Below, in pieces: positions 1 to 14,143 of a stretch of 64,000 nt of DNA (positions are counted from its first letter, which is position 1; each line of letters begins with the position of its first letter). A program made the position numbers and the translations under genes. Location of the stretch: NCBI GenBank assembly GCA_020740775.1, contig JAHEWK010000008.1:1-64000 (forward strand). The letters are read 5' to 3'. The stretch is from Ilyonectria destructans. Lineage: Eukaryota > Ascomycota > Sordariomycetes > Hypocreales > Nectriaceae. The notes below the pieces were generated by a model that did not search any database, was not told the origin of the DNA, and saw nothing but the letters and a program-made list of their open reading frames with translations.

Positions 1-1437
1 ATTCTATTTATAATATACTTTTTATATCTTTTAGTATTCTATTTAATCTTTACTATTTAATTTTAATAGTTTTAATCTTAAGTTTATAGCCTGCAGATTA
101 ATTCTTCTAATTTCTATAAAAATTAATTAAGAAATACTATTTTACTTTATATAAATTTTATTATAACTGAATATAGAATATACTACTTTAAAATAATAAT
201 TCTAACTTCTAATAGTTTCTCTTTATCTAAGTCTCCCTTAGGTATCTATAAAGCTTCTTATACCTCTTTATTAGGTATATTAGCTTTTATATTAATATAG
301 ATAACTATAGAGATTAATACTCTTTTAAATATCTAATTAGCTATTATTAATATATTCTATTAATTAAAGAAAAAGAAGTCTCTTTATATAGAATTAATAA
401 GACTTACTTATACTATTTAAATAAAAATCTTAGCTATTTTAATCTTACTCTTTATAGTACTAATTATTTATTATATATTTAGTAAAAATTTATCTATAAG
501 CTATAGCTTTTTTATTAGTAATAGTAGGATATTATAATAAGAGATATCTCCTTCTATATAGTTTAGTCTTCTTAATAATCTATCTATAGAATTTAAAATA
601 CTACTTTAATATTAGATATTAAAATTAAATACTACTAAATAGTATACTTATTAAATAAGTCTTCTATAGAAATCTTATATTAATATACTAATTACTTTCT
701 TAAGTATAATATAATCTATTAGAAGTAGAAACTTCTTAAATAGACCTTAAAAATAATATCTTTAATATTTTAAACTTTCTATAATAGCTAGTAGCTTCTA
801 TTATTCTATATCCTATTATTATTCTATATTAATAAGTTTCTATAAATAGTATACTATAAGATACTATTAATTACTAAAAAGTTAGAATAATATATTTAAG
901 ATTACTTTAATAGAAATATCTATTTTTATTTTTATTAGTAATTAGAATTTTTAATATTATAGAATATCTATTAAATAGAATTTTTATTTAAATTTTTTAA
1001 AAGCTACTATAGCTTTTTTTAATTATATAAAATTATCTATTTTTTTTTTCTTTCTTACTAACTTTAAATATTAATAAGAGTAATTTAATACTTTTTATAT
1101 ATTTTAAAATAAACTTCTAATAGAAGTTATAGAACTTTAAAAAGATCTATATATTTTAAAAGAATATTAAAGTTTTCTATTTAATAATAACTTAAATTTA
1201 TAAAGAATCTATCTTAATACTATTTTAATTAATAATATATCTTAAGAACTTAATTTCTTATTAGTAGAAAGTATATTTTAATAGTTTTATATATAGCTAG
1301 AAATTATATAATCTTTATAGAATTTTCTTTATATTTTTTATATATTATTCTTTTAAATTAGAGTAAATTATAATATTATCAAGATAGAAAATATAATAAG
1401 TATCTAATAATCTAATTAATATTTAGTAGATATATAC
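1..1437 (-). mobile_element. Gypsy-type pol remnant (RT/RNase H), cut by element A
   Basis: Read on the minus strand, about 1,250-1,400 still spells a reverse-transcriptase core resembling YLDDIIIYS (with RIP-type D-to-N) followed by the usual downstream helix and KC-F-like segment. The same 1.4 kb recurs in direct orientation at about 28,900-30,310, and a more diverged version lies in element E at about 43,000-44,400. The copy stops exactly where the LTR of element A begins at 1438. Its upstream part is not found on the far side of A. It is a dead fragment that continues past the left edge. Confidence 0.6.
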
Positions 1438-1663
1438 TGTAATACTAATAGGGGGTATTATAATTTATAAGGAATTTAATAATAATAATTAGATAGTAAA
1501 AAGGTATATTCCTAATAATAATAGAATTAAAGCTTACCCCTCTTCTTAATTAGAGGGATAATACTATTTAATTATTTAAATTTTACCTCTCAGTTAGATT
1601 ATATATTAGCTAACTATTAATTCCTTATTTACTACCAGACCTCTATATATCCCCCCTATTATA
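1438..1663 (-). repeat. 3' LTR of element A (226 bp)
   Basis: This copy aligns end to end with 8527-8752, 13479-13704 and, inverted, 13918-14143 and 20996-21221, all exactly 226 bp. It keeps an unmutated TG at its outer end and a six-C run near the inner end. Confidence 0.9.
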
Positions 1664-4600
1664 AGATCCCCTTATTAACCTATAGTATCCTTATTAGGTA
1701 GTTAATAGTTTTAATTATAGAAATTATAAATACCCTAAAGTAGTTAATCTATCTAAGGGTATTAGACTTTAATTATTTAGGAATATTAAGTCTTAAAAAT
1801 AGAAACTCTAATTATAGGCAGAATAATATTATTAATATAATTAGTAGTATTTATAGAGGAATTAGATATATTTATAAATTATAGTATTAGTTTTTAATCT
1901 TTATAGTATTTAAATTCTTATTAGCTTAATTGCTTTTTATTTAGAGAGTAATTATATTAAAAGTAATTAAGATTATATAATATAGTAGCTATATAAATAT
2001 AGCTATATCTATCTAAATCTAATTTCTTTTTCTTTTTATTATTATTACTCTATAGGCCTATATTATTTATTATTCTCTCTATTTACTTTCTTTTTTTTAA
2101 ATTTTTTTTTTTTTTATATATTATAATATTTTTAATTTCTACTTAAGGCTATATTTATTTAGAGTAGATATTTAATTATACTTCTTAAAGTATCTTTTAG
2201 GCTTTAATTCTAATTACTTTAGTCTATTTATCTCTATATAGAAAGTCTATTAAAATTATAGATATTTAGTATATATTCTATTTTTATTCTATTTTATAAA
2301 ATAATAAGATTAATTAGTTTTAATTCTATATAAATTAGACTTTTTTTAACCTAAAGATAGTTTTCTATTTCTATAATAATATTACTTTTAGTTATTATTA
2401 ATACTATATTTAGATTAAAGTTATTTATAAACTATAAGTTTTTTCTTTTTTTTAACTATTTATTTACTAATTATTTTAATATAGCTATAATAATAGAGAT
2501 ATCTTTAATTTTAACTTTTTCTATTAGTTTATATACTAACTTTTAGAGTATATTAATAGCTCTTATTGCCTTTTTAGCTTAATCTTACTGTAAATTAAGA
2601 CTATAAAGACTATAATTTTACTACTAGAGAGTTTTTACTCTATAAAAAAAATCCACTCTATATATTATAAATTAAAGGGAATTATAATTTTTATCTTAAT
2701 AGATATTATTTATTTTAAATACTTAAAGTAAATTAGTTAATATTTTCTTTAGGAAGTTTAATTTTAATATAAAATTCTTACTGCTTTTTACTATATTACT
2801 CTAGCTATCTATAAGTTCTTTAGTAATATATATTAAACTGTAAGTATTACTTCTAACTTCTTAATATAAATATTACTAATAGTTTATTTTAGAGAAATAA
2901 TACCTAGAATATTTAGAATTAGATTAATTATTAATATTCTTAATTATTTATATTAAATATAGGGTTTTCTACTTAAATAGCAGCTAAAGCTATATTTTAT
3001 TAGAAGATTAAAATTATTATTAGTAATATCTATAAGAATAAAAATAATTAGAGTTAAGCTCTTCCTTTTATTTAGAGATAACTGCTAGTTAAAATTTTAT
3101 TTTAGGTTCTTACTATTAAATTTTAAGTAGTTTTAGCTATATCTTTTTCTACTATTAAGAATAAAGTTATTTAAAAAAAAAACTATAATATTAAATAAAA
3201 AGAATAAAAATAAAAAAAAACCTAAGTTTTTTTTTACTTCTTATTAAGGTTTATATTATTATATTCTTAATTATTAGCTATTTAAAATAGAGTAGATTTA
3301 GACTTTAATTATAGAGGTTTTTTTTTATAAATATTAATAGTTTCTTTCTTATATACTTTAATATTAACTAGATTTTAAGCTTTAATCTTAATTAATTAGT
3401 TATTAAAGCTTTTTATAGTCTTTCTTATTTTACTAATAACTTCTTATTTTATAATCTTTCTTTTAAATAACTATATTTTTACTTAAGTTTTATAGCTACT
3501 TTAATATACTTTTTAATTAATTCTTATATACTCTTTATATTATTTTTAGTAACCTACTAATTATACTCTAATAGTTAGTTTTTCTATTTAACTAAAAAGT
3601 AATTTATTTTTTACTATTATTATTTATTTTTTACTTTTTCTACTTTTTATTAAGAGTTAATTTCTTTAAGATTTAAAATTAATAGTAACTTAAATTAATT
3701 TTAATTCCTAAGGTATTAAAATTCTAAAAGGCTAATATAGAATATATTATAAATATAGCTATATTTATCTAAAAGAGCTAAATAGTATACTTATAATTTA
3801 ATTTTCTTAAGGACTTAAAATAGACTAATTCTTTTTAATATTAATTTATATTTTTCTTTCTTAAGATTAAGGTTTTTTATTATAAGGCTAATTAGGCTAC
3901 TAATTATAAGAAAAATATCTTTATATTATTTATTATAATTATTAGTCTATCTCTTTATAGCTTTTTTTTAATACTCTTTAAGATTCTTATATAGCTCTTT
4001 AAGATAATATATTTTTATACTAGCCTTTAATATCCCCCTTCTAAATATATTATCCTTAATATATAGATCTAAATTAGAAAAATAGCCTATTAAAACTTTA
4101 AAAAGGAAGAATCTAATTATATTATTCTTAATATTATTATATATATATTATACTAACTGCAGTAATACTATCTAATTACTTTATTATTTATTAATAAAAT
4201 ATCTTAAGTAATATTTTAAAATTTAATTTATTCTTTCTATTTATCTATTAGTTTATAGATAAAATATTATTAAAAGATATTTATTAATATTACTTTAATA
4301 GTATAATTTAAACTAAAAATTACTTATAAATATTAAATCTCTATTACTTATAATTCCTCTAGGGGATCTATATTTCAGTTTAATTTTATTATAGAAGAAT
4401 TCTACTAACTTTACTATATTAATTATTATCTAAATAGAAAGAAATACTATATACTTTATATATCAGTTAATTATTATTAGAATTATATTAACTTTTTTTT
4501 CTTTTTACTAAATTAGTAGAAAATCTATAATAAAGTCTATTAAAATTTCTTATTAGAATTAGATTAATATTAAAAATAATATAAACTTACTAAAAACTTT

Positions 4601-7600
4601 ATACCTTTTTACTATAGCTTCTTAATAAACTATATATATTTATATTTAATTTTTAATATCTTTATTTATTTCTATTTAGTAGAAATATCTTTAGAGGAGA
4701 GTTTAAATTCTTTTAGTCTTAAAATAGCTAGTAAAGGGATTATTATAATATAGTTATAAAAGAATATACTTTATAGCCTCTTTATTTAGAATAAATAACT
4801 ATTACTTATAATAGAGTAATCTATTTTTAATAGATTAGAATTTACTTTTCTAAATTATTATTATAAAATTACTTTTTTTTTAATATTATATCTTTAGGTT
4901 CTTATTCTAAAGAAACTAAATTAATTTTATAATTAGATAGAATACTATTATCTTATAGATTCCTTTTTAAAATATAGTCTTTTTAGCTATTAGAAGAAAG
5001 ATAGATAGCTTATAGTTTATTTTCTCTTAGGCCTAATAAATTTAATTTTTTAAAGTTAGTTTATTTAATATACTCTCTAGGGGATTTATAGATAAATTCT
5101 TTTTATTTATATTAATATTCTTTTAATTTTAAGCTTTTTATCTTATTTAATTAGAATTCTTTTTATTCTTTAGAATTTAAATTATTTTAATTTTAACTAA
5201 TTAGTATTTTAATTAATTAAATAATTTAATATTTAGAGGCTTTTTACTTTTAAATTTAGGCTATTTTAATAAACTATTAGTTAGATTTATCTTTTTAAGT
5301 CTATATTTTATTATAAAGTTATAAAGTATAAAGTAGATATACTATTTAATCTATCTACTATTAAATCTAAAAGTTTTTATAAAATTTTATAAATTAAAAT
5401 AGTTCCTTAAAACCTTAATAGAAGTTATAGCCTCTTTAAGGTAATATTATTAATATTTAAATAATTCTATAATAGCTATTAATTTCTAATTTAGGATATT
5501 ATATTTTAATTTAAATTCTTTAAACTTCTATAACTAGAAGGTAAAAAGATAGTATAATTCTTACTTATTAGGTTAAAAAGTAATTCTAGCTATTATAAAT
5601 CTAAAGATATTAGTCTTTAAATAAATAAAAAGAAATAGATTATAATACTTTAAAAATAGTACTTTTTAAAAAGCTTAAATAAGCTAATAAAATACTCTTC
5701 TTTTAATTTTATCTAGTAAAATATATTTTAATTTCTTTCTATTTATTCTTTCTTTTAGTAAATTACTTAAGGGTATAGTAATCTCTAAATATCTATAGAT
5801 AAATCTATAATAGAAGTTATAAAATCTTAGAAATATTTAGATCTTTTAAAAGATTTTAAGTTCTTTCTATTTAGCTATTATTTAAACTCTTTTAGAATCT
5901 ATTAATATCCTCTTATTTAAGAGGATAAATTTAAGATATTTTACTTTATATTAGTAAAAAGAGTATTTAGATAGTTTAATAAAAGTTTAACTTTATAGAG
6001 TTAATTAAATATCTATTAGAGATATTTTATATAAAAATTTTAATTTTTTAAAAAAATAAAAATATTATTTAAATAAGCTATATAAATAGTATCTAGTAGG
6101 CTCTATAAAGCTTAATAAATATAATTCTAAAATATAGTAGAAGTATTTATAAATTTAAATAGTATTATTAAATACTTAAAGTAGCTATATTAAATATAAA
6201 ATACTGTCTTCTATTTATTATCTTTTTAGATATATATATAATAATAGATATTTTTAATATTAATTTTTAAAAAGAATTTTATACCCTCTATATAGTTTAT
6301 AATCTTTATTATTAAAGGTAAAAAATATTAATTTTTCTTAGTAATAATATTTAGTCTTTAGTAATCTATATAAAGCCTTAAATTTCTATCTAATTTTAAT
6401 ATAAATAATATAGAAGCCCCTATTAAATTTTTTAAGAGGCGGATATAGCTATTAGCTAGGCTCTTTTTAATATAGTCTTAAAGAGTCTATAGTTTCTTTA
6501 GGAATAAAGGGTATATTAGCTTAAAAGGGGGCTTCTTACTGAAGAGTAACTTAATATTATAATCTATAGCTTAATAGAAAGATAAGATTTTAAAGCTTTT
6601 AGCTAAAAAGATATTTTAATAATCTAAAAGCTTAAAAGATAAATTAAAAAAAAAATTCTTACTTTAAAGATTATTACTAAAGATTTAGAAGGATTTATTT
6701 AAAACTATAATTCTATAGATTTTTATAGTATTCTTATATAGTTATCTAAATTTATATTTAGAGATAGTTTTTAGGCTAGCTTAAAATATCTTAAATATCT
6801 TAAATATCTATATTTAATTTACTAAGTTTTAGTAGATAGTTAAATCTCTTAGGGTTAATATTAATAATAATAAGAGGTTCTTTAAGAAAGTTAAATCTCT
6901 TTTAACTCTAACTATTATCTATATAAATATTTTAATCTAGCTCTATATATTTATTATCTTAAGAGGGATAATTTAAATTTACTTTATTTAGATTTTATAT
7001 TCTCTAATAGCCTCTAAATCAAGAATTTAAATCTTCTTTTTTTAAAAATATAGATAGATAGCTAGCTAATTACTAATAGAATCTACTTTTACCTTTAAAT
7101 TTAAAACTCTATAGATTTTAATAGATTCTTTATATCTAATTATAATCTTAGTAGTTATTTAGAGTTTAACTTTAAGAGTTAATTTATTAATTTCTATTAA
7201 ATTATCTATATTAACTAATTATTTTTTTTCTTCTTTTTTATTTTAATTTTATTAACTTTAGGTTTTTTCTTTCTCTTTTTAAGGTATTTAAATATAAAGT
7301 ACTCTTTATTATTATAAATATAATACTTTTAGACTTTACTATTATAATTTTTTAGATTTTTTCTCTTTCTCTTTAAATTAGAATTATTTCTCTATTAATT
7401 ACTTTAATTATTATAATAATCTTTTATAAAAAGAGAATTTATATTATTTTTTCTTATAGACTTTAAAAATTACTTTATATTATTTTAATTTAATTTTTTT
7501 TTCTTATTATATCTATATTTAGTATTTTAGATTTAAATAGTAAAAATTACTATTTTCTTTTATTTTTTTAAAATTTAAATATTACTCTAAAGAAGAATAG

Positions 7601-8526
7601 CCTTATAAAGATTTAGCTAAAATTTAATAAGAAAATAGTTAGCTTAATACTTATTAACAGCCAGTAGGCTATATTTCTTAAGGAAATTAAAATAGATATA
7701 GAAATTATATAGAAATTAATTCTTTTTTTATTTAGCTGCTTCTATCCTATATATAATATTAATTATATAATTCTTAGGGTTCTTTACTAATTCTTCTATC
7801 TATTTTTTAAACTTATTCTAGCTATTTTAAAGATATTTAGCTATAATATAATCTTAAATATTAAGATATTAAAATTAGTAGGTTTAGTTTTTAATTTCTA
7901 TATTATTTAATATCTTAAGAATCTTCTAGCTATCTAAATAATATATTTTTAGTACTTTAATAAAAACTTATTCTATTTTCTATAGCTATTTAAACTGCTT
8001 TTAGATTATAGTTAGAATCTTAAGGAGTATAATATTTTTTATTTTTAATTTTAATTTATTCTTTAAGTTTAACTTAATAGTAAATCTATAATTCTTCTAT
8101 TTTTTTCTTTTTTAAGGTAGAATATAGAATTAGGATTATTTTAAAAAGATTTTAGCTAATATTATTTTAGCCCTTTTAAATTCAGCCTAAACTTTATTTC
8201 TTTTTTATAGCTTCTTTATTTATACAGTCTTTATATTAATAGGCTCTCTAATAGATACTTATACTAGTAATTATATAGATTTCTAGATATATTTAAATTT
8301 AGAATCTAAAAGTTCTTTATTATTAGCCTCTTTTAATATATAATTAGAAGGACTTCTACTTATAGAAATAGTTAATATCTCTTTTAAATTCCTTTTAACT
8401 TTCTTATAGATTAAGGATATCTTAAAGATAAATATTACTAAAGGTAGTAAATTTATTACTATTTTTCTATAGATATATTTAGATACTATTTTTATAATCT
8501 GGATAACTATAAGGGAAGCTTTAAAA

Positions 8527-8752
8527 TATAATACTAGTAGGGGGTATTATAATTTATAAGGGATTTAATAATAATAATTAGATAGTAAAAAGATATATTT
8601 CTAATAATAATAAAATTAAAGCTTATTTCTCTTCTTAATTAAAGGGGTAATACTATTTAATTATTTAAGTTTTACCTCTTAGTTAGGTTATATATTAGCT
8701 AACTATTAATTTCTTATTTACTATTAGATCTTTATATATCCCCCCTATTATA
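8527..8752 (-). repeat. 5' LTR of element A (226 bp)
   Basis: Partner of 1438-1663. The outer dinucleotide is TA where the partner has TG, a G-to-A change of RIP type. Other differences between the two repeats are also mostly transitions. Confidence 0.9.
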
Positions 8753-8828
8753 TAAATTTAGATAATATTTTTATTATTATAGATAAATTTATAGTATTAA
8801 TAGAAGGTATTTTAAATATAAAGTTTAT

Positions 8829-9274
8829 TAAGAGCTTAAAGTACTCTAGTATATATATACCTAAAAGGAGGACTAAAAGCTTAATAGTAAAAAAAAAATA
8901 CTAATAATAGTATTAATAATATAGACTATATATTCAGTCTATTTAAAGGTTAATAGTTACTTAAATAGATTAAGGTTTCTAGTCTAACTGGTTACCTTTT
9001 CTAATACTTTAATAAGCTGTAAGAATAGCTATATCTTAAAAAAGCTAGATCTACTGGAAAAGCTAGATCTTAAAAAAGGCAAAATTATAATAGATATAAA
9101 AGCTCTATAAGCTTTACCTCTTCTACTCTAGTTATCTTTTTATTCTTATATATACCTTAACTAACTACTTAACTAACTACTTAACTAATTACTTAACTAA
9201 CTACTTAACTAACTAAAGATATCTTTCTGTCTTACCCTTTAGATCGATATAGTATCTTCTAATTATAGCTATAT
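8829..9274 (-). mobile_element. D-family retroposon, copy D1 (5'-truncated)
   Basis: This 446-bp copy is flanked by a perfect 14-bp direct repeat, AATATAAAGTTTAT, at 8815-8828 and 9275-9288. In the minus-strand sense it ends in GCTCTTA, matching the CCTCTTA or CCTTTTA end of copies D2-D5. It carries about 4.9 copies of a 12-bp repeat at 9157-9215. Long variable target-site duplications with a constant 3' end and differing 5' ends are typical of target-primed (SINE/LINE-like) insertion rather than LTR integration. No coding capacity is visible. Confidence 0.65.
9157..9215. repeat. 12-bp minisatellite in D1 (about 4.9 copies)
   Basis: The unit is TTAACTAACTAC repeated head to tail; the third copy has one C-to-T change. 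The reverse complement of this unit forms the arrays inside D3, D4 and D5. Confidence 0.85.
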
Positions 9275-9288
9275 AATATAAAGTTTAT

Positions 9289-12200
9289 AGAATAAAAATT
9301 CTACCTTAAGGTATCTAAAAATAATAGCCTTAAGATTTATTCTATTTTTATTAAGATACTATATCTTATAGAGGCTAATTATTTCTATAAAATTAAAATA
9401 GCTAGATATAGTATTAATATAGTATAAATTTAATATAAGAAAAAAGCTATAATATATCTTATTAAGAATCTTAAATTACTTTAATATAGAGAATATTAAA
9501 TTAAATTTAAGGATATTATTACTATTACTAACTTTAGGCTATTTTAAAAAGATTTTAATTATAATTAAATTTAATTTAATTAATTTAATTTAATATCTCT
9601 TTAAATTCTATTAAATCTTATAAGAAATAACTATAGATAATAACTTATATATTACTAAAAGCTACTAAAGATAGTTATCTAACTAAATACTATAGATAGC
9701 TATAATATAGAAGCTTTACTAAATACTAAATTAGAAGGTAATATTATATTTAGTACTATTATTTAGAAATATAGATTACTATTTATCTTTATAAAGATAT
9801 TTACTATTTTCTACTTAAATAGTAAGATTAAAATACTAAAGAAAATAGAAATATCTATTTATTTAGATAATATATATATCCCTTAAAAAATATATATAAT
9901 ATTAGTAGGTATAGTATTAGTTTTTTTTATTCTAAAAATACTCTTTATATAAGTAATTAGAATTTTATTTAATTATATAATCTATAATAGAGGGATATAT
10001 ATTAAATATTAATTTAATAATATTAAAGTAATTATATTAATTACTAGTAGTATATAATAGAAGGTTTTTCTAGTTAATAGCTAAAAAACCTTTTATTAGA
10101 ATATAATTATTAATACTCTTTAAAATCCCCTAAAATAAATTATAGATCTTAAAGAAAGATAATAATTTTTTTTATCTATCTAATAGTTAGATAAAAAGAC
10201 TAAAAAAGTAATTATATAATTTATATATAAAAGAATAATTAAAGTATATATTTTAATTCTATTTAATATTAGAAATAAGCTAAATAGACTCTTTTAAAAA
10301 AAGAAAAAAAACTATATTAATATTAATATTAGTATTAATACTATATATAAGTAGAATGAAGTAAAGATATACCCTAAAGATAATATTTCTTTAAATAGAA
10401 ATATTTCTAAGGGAGATTCCTTTTAAAAAAAGAAAAAGTAAAAAGAGATATAGAATCTTTTAAAGGTTAATAATAAGTACTTAGAATATATTATAGCTAA
10501 ATTCTTAATTATTATAAAAGAATTCTACCTCTATAGAGATAGATTATAATAGATATTTAATTAAGTTAAAAGTACTTTTACTTTTAAAGAAATTAATATT
10601 TTACTTTAGATTCTTTATAATAGAAAGGTAGCTTTAATTTAAATCTTTAAGAAATATAAAAGCCTAAATCTATTAGTTACTCCTCTTTAGGTTATTAAAG
10701 TAGTGAAATATAGTATCTAATAAGCTAGTAGTATATTTATTTTAAAAGGCCTTAAGAAAAAAATTATAGAATTACTTAAAATATATATTAAATATAGAAT
10801 TCTTAAAAAGTTCTATATTTCTTATTATAACCTCTATATATTAGTAGCTAAAAAAAAATAGAAATATCTATTTAATTAATTTAGCTATTAGAATTAATTA
10901 GTATATAATCTATAAGAAATTTAGCTTTTTTAATATAGATAAATTCTCAGTAGATATAGCTATATATAAAATATTAAGCTTATTAAATTTCTTTTTAAAA
11001 TATAATTAAATTTCTTTAGATTTAAAAAGTAGAAATTTAATAATATTCTATATACCCCTAAGCTTATTTAGAATATATATACTACCTTAAGAAGAAATTA
11101 ACTCTATAGTCTAATTTTCTTAGATTATTATTAGAATTCTCTATAATTTAATTCTAAATATATATTAAGCTTTTTTTAATAATATTACTATTAAGAAATC
11201 TATAGAAACTTTTAATAAAAAAGAAGCTATATTAAGTATATAAAAGTATATCCTAATATATTTAATTAATCTAAATAAAATCCTTATTAATATTAAACTC
11301 TCTAAATATACTATCTCTAAGGAAAAATTAAAGTAATACTAGAAAATAATAATAGTAATAGAATATATTTACAGTATAAATAGAAAAAGTTCTAAAGAAG
11401 CTAAAATAATTAAGATTAATAAGTAAAAAAATTACTTTAATATTAAAGAGATTAAATTCCTTTTAGATATTATTAGCTACTATTAGTATTAAATTAAATA
11501 TTTTACTTAAATAGTTAAGCTGCTATTTTTTTTATTTAGAAAAAAAGTAGATTTTACTTAAAGTCCGGACTAATAAAAGACTATAAATACCCTTAAGGTT
11601 TTTATAGTAGCCTTTTTTATTCTAATTATATTAAACTACTTTAAGAAAGCTAAAAAGGTAATTATAATAGTAGATATTAATTTAAATAATTAGAGGTATA
11701 TTTTAATATAGATTTTAAAAAAGAAAAAATATTTAGTATATTTTAAATTCAGTCTATAGAGTTAGATAGACTGTAACTATAATACTATAAAGAGGGAATA
11801 TAAAGAAATACTATATATATTCTGCAGATTAAGAAATTATATCTATAGAATAGTCTTTATTTTAGAGATTAATTTATAGATATTAGTCTATTAATTAAAT
11901 AGATAAATAAATAATATCCTTAATATTATAGTTATTTGCTAAATTAGCTACCTTATATTATTTAACTTTACTATTAAGTATATTTTAGGTATTAAAAATA
12001 CTATAGCTAATAGACTATTAAGAAAAAAAACTAGACTTTTAGATACTTTAAATAAAAAAACTAAAGGAGATATTAAAAACTTTATAGATATCCAGCTAAA
12101 TATAGTTACTATTAAGAATAACTTAATATAAATTAAAAAAGCCTATAATAGTAATTTTAAAATACTAAATAAATACCTACTAAATATAAAGAAATCTATA

Positions 12201-13478
12201 AATATTATAAAGATATAATTTTAAATATTATAAAAATTAGCTATTCTATATTTTATCTATAGAGGTAGAATATAAAGAAGATTAAATAACTAAAATAATA
12301 ACCTCTTACTTATTATAGATAAAAAACCTACTTAAAAATATCTAATTTAGTTATACTATATAGAAGAAAGCTATAAAGAATATAATATAACTTTAGTTTT
12401 ATTAAAGAAAAGATACTAATAGAAGACTATATAAATAGATATCTATAAAGCTATTTACTATTACCTAATATACTAAAGCTATATACTCTAATAGATAAAG
12501 AAAATAGCTATTTTAATATTATCTATATTCTCTATAGCTAAGGTATACTTTAATATTTAATTTCTTCTACTTAATTAAGATAAAAAGTATCTATTAGAGG
12601 GAAAATATAATCTAATTAGATAGATTAAAGTAATTTCTCTTATAAAGCTAAATATAGATATAATAAAGTTATTTATCTAGATAATTATATATTAATTTAA
12701 AGTTATTATTATTACTATTATTAATAATAAAATAAAAATAATAAAGAATTTTAAGATAGTTTTAAAAAAATATTAAAATTAAAATAATATCTATATTAAT
12801 CTATAATCTTTAGGCTAATAGTATTATTAAAGTAGAATATACTATTATTATTACTATATTAAAAAAAAGAATTACTAAAAGATCTATAAAGTAAGTTACT
12901 ATTTTACTTAAAATCCTATTAATAGATAGAGCTATAATTTAAATCTTATATAGCAGATTAATATTCTTTTTATTATATAGATAGAAACTAATTCTTCTAT
13001 TAGAAGTTAATATCTCTATATAGAGAATTATTAACTAAAATAAAATAAAAATATCTAATTAACTACTTAAAAAAAAAGTTAGACTTTTAAAAAGATAATA
13101 AGATAATATAAAAATAGTAAGAATATAAATTATAGAGTATTATAAGAAATTTATAGACTATATTAATAATAATAATATAAGAAACCTTAGGAAAAAGTAT
13201 TTAAAGAAGAGTAATTTAATATTTAAATATAATATTAAAAAAGAAAGAATAATATAAATAGAATTACTAAAATATATTTTAAGTAGAATAAGCTATTCTA
13301 TATTTATAAAAGAAATTAGCTAGAAGTTAGTTATTTTATTAATATTTTAAATAGAATTACTATTATAGATTCTATATATAGTAACTAGCTAAAGAAGTTT
13401 ATTAAAAATAATTAAGAATAGTAAACTTTAATAATAAATATATCTAATAAGTATTTTAAAGAGAATAATATGAATAAG
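9289..13478 (+). mobile_element. Element F: degenerate plus-strand Gypsy-type pol
   Basis: Plus-strand conceptual translation still shows RNase H landmarks at about 11,600-11,900: a run resembling A-F-LK-AF..PIL-F, then a segment like YDATKRECRGVL followed by LRNYLYGIVFTLEID, allowing for RIP substitutions. Around 12,200-12,550 a stretch resembles an integrase zinc-binding region. No LTR pair was found for it. Its 3' part is interrupted by the solo LTR at 13479-13704 and seems to continue to 13912. Boundaries are approximate. Confidence 0.5.
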
Positions 13479-13704
13479 TATAATATTAGTAGGGGGTATT
13501 ATAATTTATAAGGGATTTAATAATAATTGTTAGATAGTAAAAAGGTATATTTCTAATAATAATAGAATTAAAGCTTACTTTTCTTTTTAATTAGAGGGGT
13601 AATACTATTTAATTATTTAAATTTTACCTCTTAATTAGGTTATATATTAGCTGACTATTAATTTCTTTTTTACTATTAGACCTCTATATATCCCCTCTAT
13701 TATA
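13479..13704 (-). repeat. Solo LTR of the A/B family with TSD
   Basis: A 226-bp LTR identical in layout to those of element A stands alone, flanked by a perfect 5-bp duplication ATAAG at 13474-13478 and 13705-13709. This is the product expected when a complete element loses its interior by recombination between its two LTRs. Confidence 0.88.
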
Positions 13705-13917
13705 ATAAGAAAGAAGAAGAAATAGATAATTAAGTAGATAGAGAGAAAGTAAATAATAAAAAGAATATTAAAAAGAATAAAATAGAACTTTTTTTAAATT
13801 TAAAATTAAGATAATACTTTAAGATATATACTCTATAGATACTGAAATTTAATTTATTTTAGTATACTATATACTAATTACTAGTAATAATAAAAAATAG
13901 CTTTATATTAGTTACTA

Positions 13918-14143
13918 TATAATAGAGGGAATATACAGAGGTCTAATAGTAAATAAGAAATTAATAGTCAGCTGATATACAATCTAATTAAAAGATAAAA
14001 CTTAAATAATTAAATAATATTATCTCTCTAATTAAGAAGAGAAATAAACTTTAATTCTATTATTATTAGAAATATACCTTTTTACTATCTAACTATTATT
14101 ATTAAATTCCTTATAAATTATAATACCCCCTATTAGTATTATA
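13918..14143 (+). repeat. 5' LTR of element B (226 bp)
   Basis: Begins TATAATAG and ends AGTATTATA, i.e. TG...CA with both ends altered by RIP. It matches 20996-21221 over its full length. Confidence 0.92.

Larger units (their letters stand above)
1438..8752 (-). mobile_element. Element A: Gypsy LTR retrotransposon, RIP-inactivated
   Basis: Two 226-bp direct repeats (1438-1663 and 8527-8752) bound a 6.9-kb interior. Their termini read TGTAATAC...TATTATA, i.e. TG...CA with RIP at the end. On the minus strand, around 6,300-6,650, the interior decodes to the segment before a Gypsy reverse transcriptase: a KPPF-G-IYPLSP-like motif, then a stretch resembling SPAGAPVLFVKKKDGSLR. The purine-rich tract AAGGGGATCT on the minus strand directly abuts the repeat at 1663, so that is the 3' LTR and 8527-8752 is the 5' LTR. 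It is the same family as element B, in opposite orientation. The 5-bp flanks (TATAC at 1433-1437, TAAAT at 8753-8757) do not match, unlike B. All frames are broken. Confidence 0.85.
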
